A stretch of 64,000 nt of DNA from assembly GCF_030734285.1 (NCBI RefSeq), contig NZ_CP132294.1, forward strand, positions 1,240,001-1,304,000, written 5' to 3'. This DNA comes from Natronococcus sp. AD-5. Lineage in GTDB: Archaea; Halobacteriota; Halobacteria; Halobacteriales; Natrialbaceae. The translations under genes were made by a program, and so were the position numbers. Shown one piece after another: positions 62,865 through 64,000 of the stretch; the stretch's first letter is position 1, and every line of letters starts with the position of its first letter. The notes beneath the pieces were generated by a model. It did no database searches. It was not told where the DNA came from and saw only the letters and a list, made by a program, of their open reading frames with translations.

Positions 62865-63851
62865 ATGGTACGCGCACTCGTCACCGGCGGTGCGGGCTTC
62901 ATCGGCTCGCACATCGCCGCCGAACTGCTCGAACGGGGCCACGCCGTCACCGTGCTCGACAGCATGGAGCCGTACTACGACCTGCGGATCAAAGAGCGCA
63001 ACATCGATCGCTGTCGCGAGATCGGTGGCGGACGATTTCAGTTCGTCGAGGGGTCGATCACCGAAGGGGCGCTCGTCGACGACCTGTTTTCGAGCCGCGA
63101 CGTCGAGGTCGTCTACCATCAGGCCGCGCAAGCGGGCGTCCGAACGAGCATCGAGAACCCGAAAAAGCCCCACGATATCAACACGACGGGGCTGCTCACG
63201 CTCTTGCGCGCGGCCGACGACTACGGCGTTCGCCGATTCGTAAACGCTTCGTCGTCCTCGGTCTACGGCGAAGTGGAGTACCTGCCTTACGACGAAGAGC
63301 ATCAAACCGTCCCGCAGAGTCCCTACGGCGTAACCAAACTCACGGCCGAACACTACTGTCGCGTCTGGAACGACATCTACGACGTTCCGACCGTCAGTCT
63401 CCGGTACTTCACCGTCTACGGACCGCGGATGCGCCCGAACATGGCGATCACGAACTTCACCTCGCGATGTCTCGACGGGAAGCCGCCGATCGTCTACGGC
63501 GACGGCCAGCAGACCCGCGATTTCACGTACGTCGACGACATCGTCGAGGCGAACCTCGCGCTACTCGACGCACCCGCCGCTGACGGGGAGACGATCAACG
63601 TCGGCTCGACGCGGACCATCACGATCGAGGAGTTGGCCGAGCACGTGATCGCCGAAACTGGCGCCGACGCCGATCCCGTGTACACCGAACCCAAGGACGG
63701 TGACGCGCGCCACACGCACGCCGACGTCACGAAAGCCCGCGAACTGCTCGACTACGAGCCGAGCACTGAGATTCGCGACGGCGTCTCGCAGTTCGTCGAT
63801 TGGTACCGCGAGAATCGCAAGTGGTACGAACCGCTGGTGGTCGAATCCTGA
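62865..63851 (+). CDS. NAD-dependent nucleotide-sugar epimerase/dehydratase
   Basis: This 328-residue extended SDR enzyme has VTGGAGFIGSHIAAEL (about 6-21), catalytic Ser and YxxxK in ASSSSVYGE and SPYGVTKLTAEHY, and late GDGQQTRDFTYVDDIV. It is similar to UDP-glucose or UDP-glucuronate 4-epimerases. Together with the preceding nucleotidyltransferase it would supply an epimerised sugar for glycan assembly. Confidence 0.9.
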   Translation: MVRALVTGGAGFIGSHIAAELLERGHAVTVLDSMEPYYDLRIKERNIDRCREIGGGRFQFVEGSITEGALVDDLFSSRDVEVVYHQAAQAGVRTSIENPKKPHDINTTGLLTLLRAADDYGVRRFVNASSSSVYGEVEYLPYDEEHQTVPQSPYGVTKLTAEHYCRVWNDIYDVPTVSLRYFTVYGPRMRPNMAITNFTSRCLDGKPPIVYGDGQQTRDFTYVDDIVEANLALLDAPAADGETINVGSTRTITIEELAEHVIAETGADADPVYTEPKDGDARHTHADVTKARELLDYEPSTEIRDGVSQFVDWYRENRKWYEPLVVES

Positions 63852-63874
63852 CCGATTCGTCCCTCGCGGCCGAC

Positions 63875-64000
63875 GTGACCCCGTTCACTCGTTCGAAGAG
63901 CGAACGTGCACGGCCTTCACGGAGCGACCCCTCCTCGGCGAACCGTGAGACGGACACGCGCAATCTCGTGTACGTTATCACGGCCCTCCACACGGGCGGG
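63875..64000 (+). CDS. Start of a family 4-like glycosyltransferase, 3' end outside window
   Basis: The frame opens with GTG 63875 and runs to the window end (42 codons). After a polar N-terminus it reads NLVYVITALHTGG, the first strand and loop of GT4 glycosyltransferases. It lies 23 nt after the epimerase stop. The start codon is uncertain and the identity rests on this short motif. Confidence 0.5.
   Translation, partial: MTPFTRSKSERARPSRSDPSSANRETDTRNLVYVITALHTGG

Noticed and set aside
1-64000. CRISPR array or replication origin
   Set aside because: No regularly spaced repeats, cas genes, orc1/cdc6 gene or origin-box cluster was found by eye.

Overview
The window is a high-GC haloarchaeal chromosome segment. 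The predicted proteins are very acidic. The trp genes are in the haloarchaeal order trpDFEG, there is an adenosylcobalamin-dependent ribonucleotide reductase, and RadB and a Bat-type regulator are present. The elongator tRNA-Met carries an intron between positions 37 and 38, and promoters have archaeal TATA elements with short or absent leaders. Gene content fits the Natrialbales (Haloterrigena/Natrinema/Natronorubrum type), but no species can be assigned.

Region 1 (1-2,725) is the end of a probable integrated element: a long primase-polymerase fused to an XPD-like helicase, lying directly beyond the 3' end of tRNA-Met. Region 2 (2.9-31.7 kb) is mostly housekeeping: small conserved haloarchaeal proteins, nrdJ, the trp operon, tRNA-Val, a bile-acid-symporter-like carrier, a Bat-type regulator with a HalOD1 protein and two small metal-binding proteins, several membrane proteins, a CBS protein with a ribosome-hibernation-like tail, radB beside a RuvC-like gene, and a coupled glmU-like/glmS pair that makes UDP-GlcNAc precursors.

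Region 3 (31.8-46 kb) is a cell-surface locus. It holds two ATP-grasp ligases, a Wzx-like flippase, two FemAB-type transferases, a large polytopic membrane protein and two Tat-exported proteins related to each other and resembling polysaccharide lyases. It suggests a surface glycan modified with amino acids. A proline dehydrogenase inside this region carries a tandem 51-bp in-frame hairpin insertion. Region 4 (46.7-49.1 kb) is a lower-GC accessory patch with three consecutive hairpins, dispersed 33-bp repeats flanking an SDR gene with an altered catalytic motif, and a small membrane protein.

Region 5 (49.1-56.2 kb) is a tight, overlapping minus-strand operon. Four enzymes match the WbpA/B/E/D route to UDP-2,3-diacetamido-uronic acid, and they are followed by a GT2, a DUF354 protein and a polysaccharide deacetylase. 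Region 6 (56.2-61.7 kb) has a secreted protein with five curlin-like repeat blocks (the most unusual gene here), a solo insertion-sequence end, a chlorite-dismutase-like protein, a decayed IS5-type element with a frameshifted transposase, and a PAP2 phosphatase. Region 7 (62-64 kb) starts another sugar operon: nucleotidyltransferase, NAD-dependent epimerase and the start of a glycosyltransferase that leaves the window.

GlmS/GlmU could supply UDP-GlcNAc to the region 5 pathway, whose product may feed the glycosyltransferases and flippase here. That functional link is inferred from gene content and proximity only.
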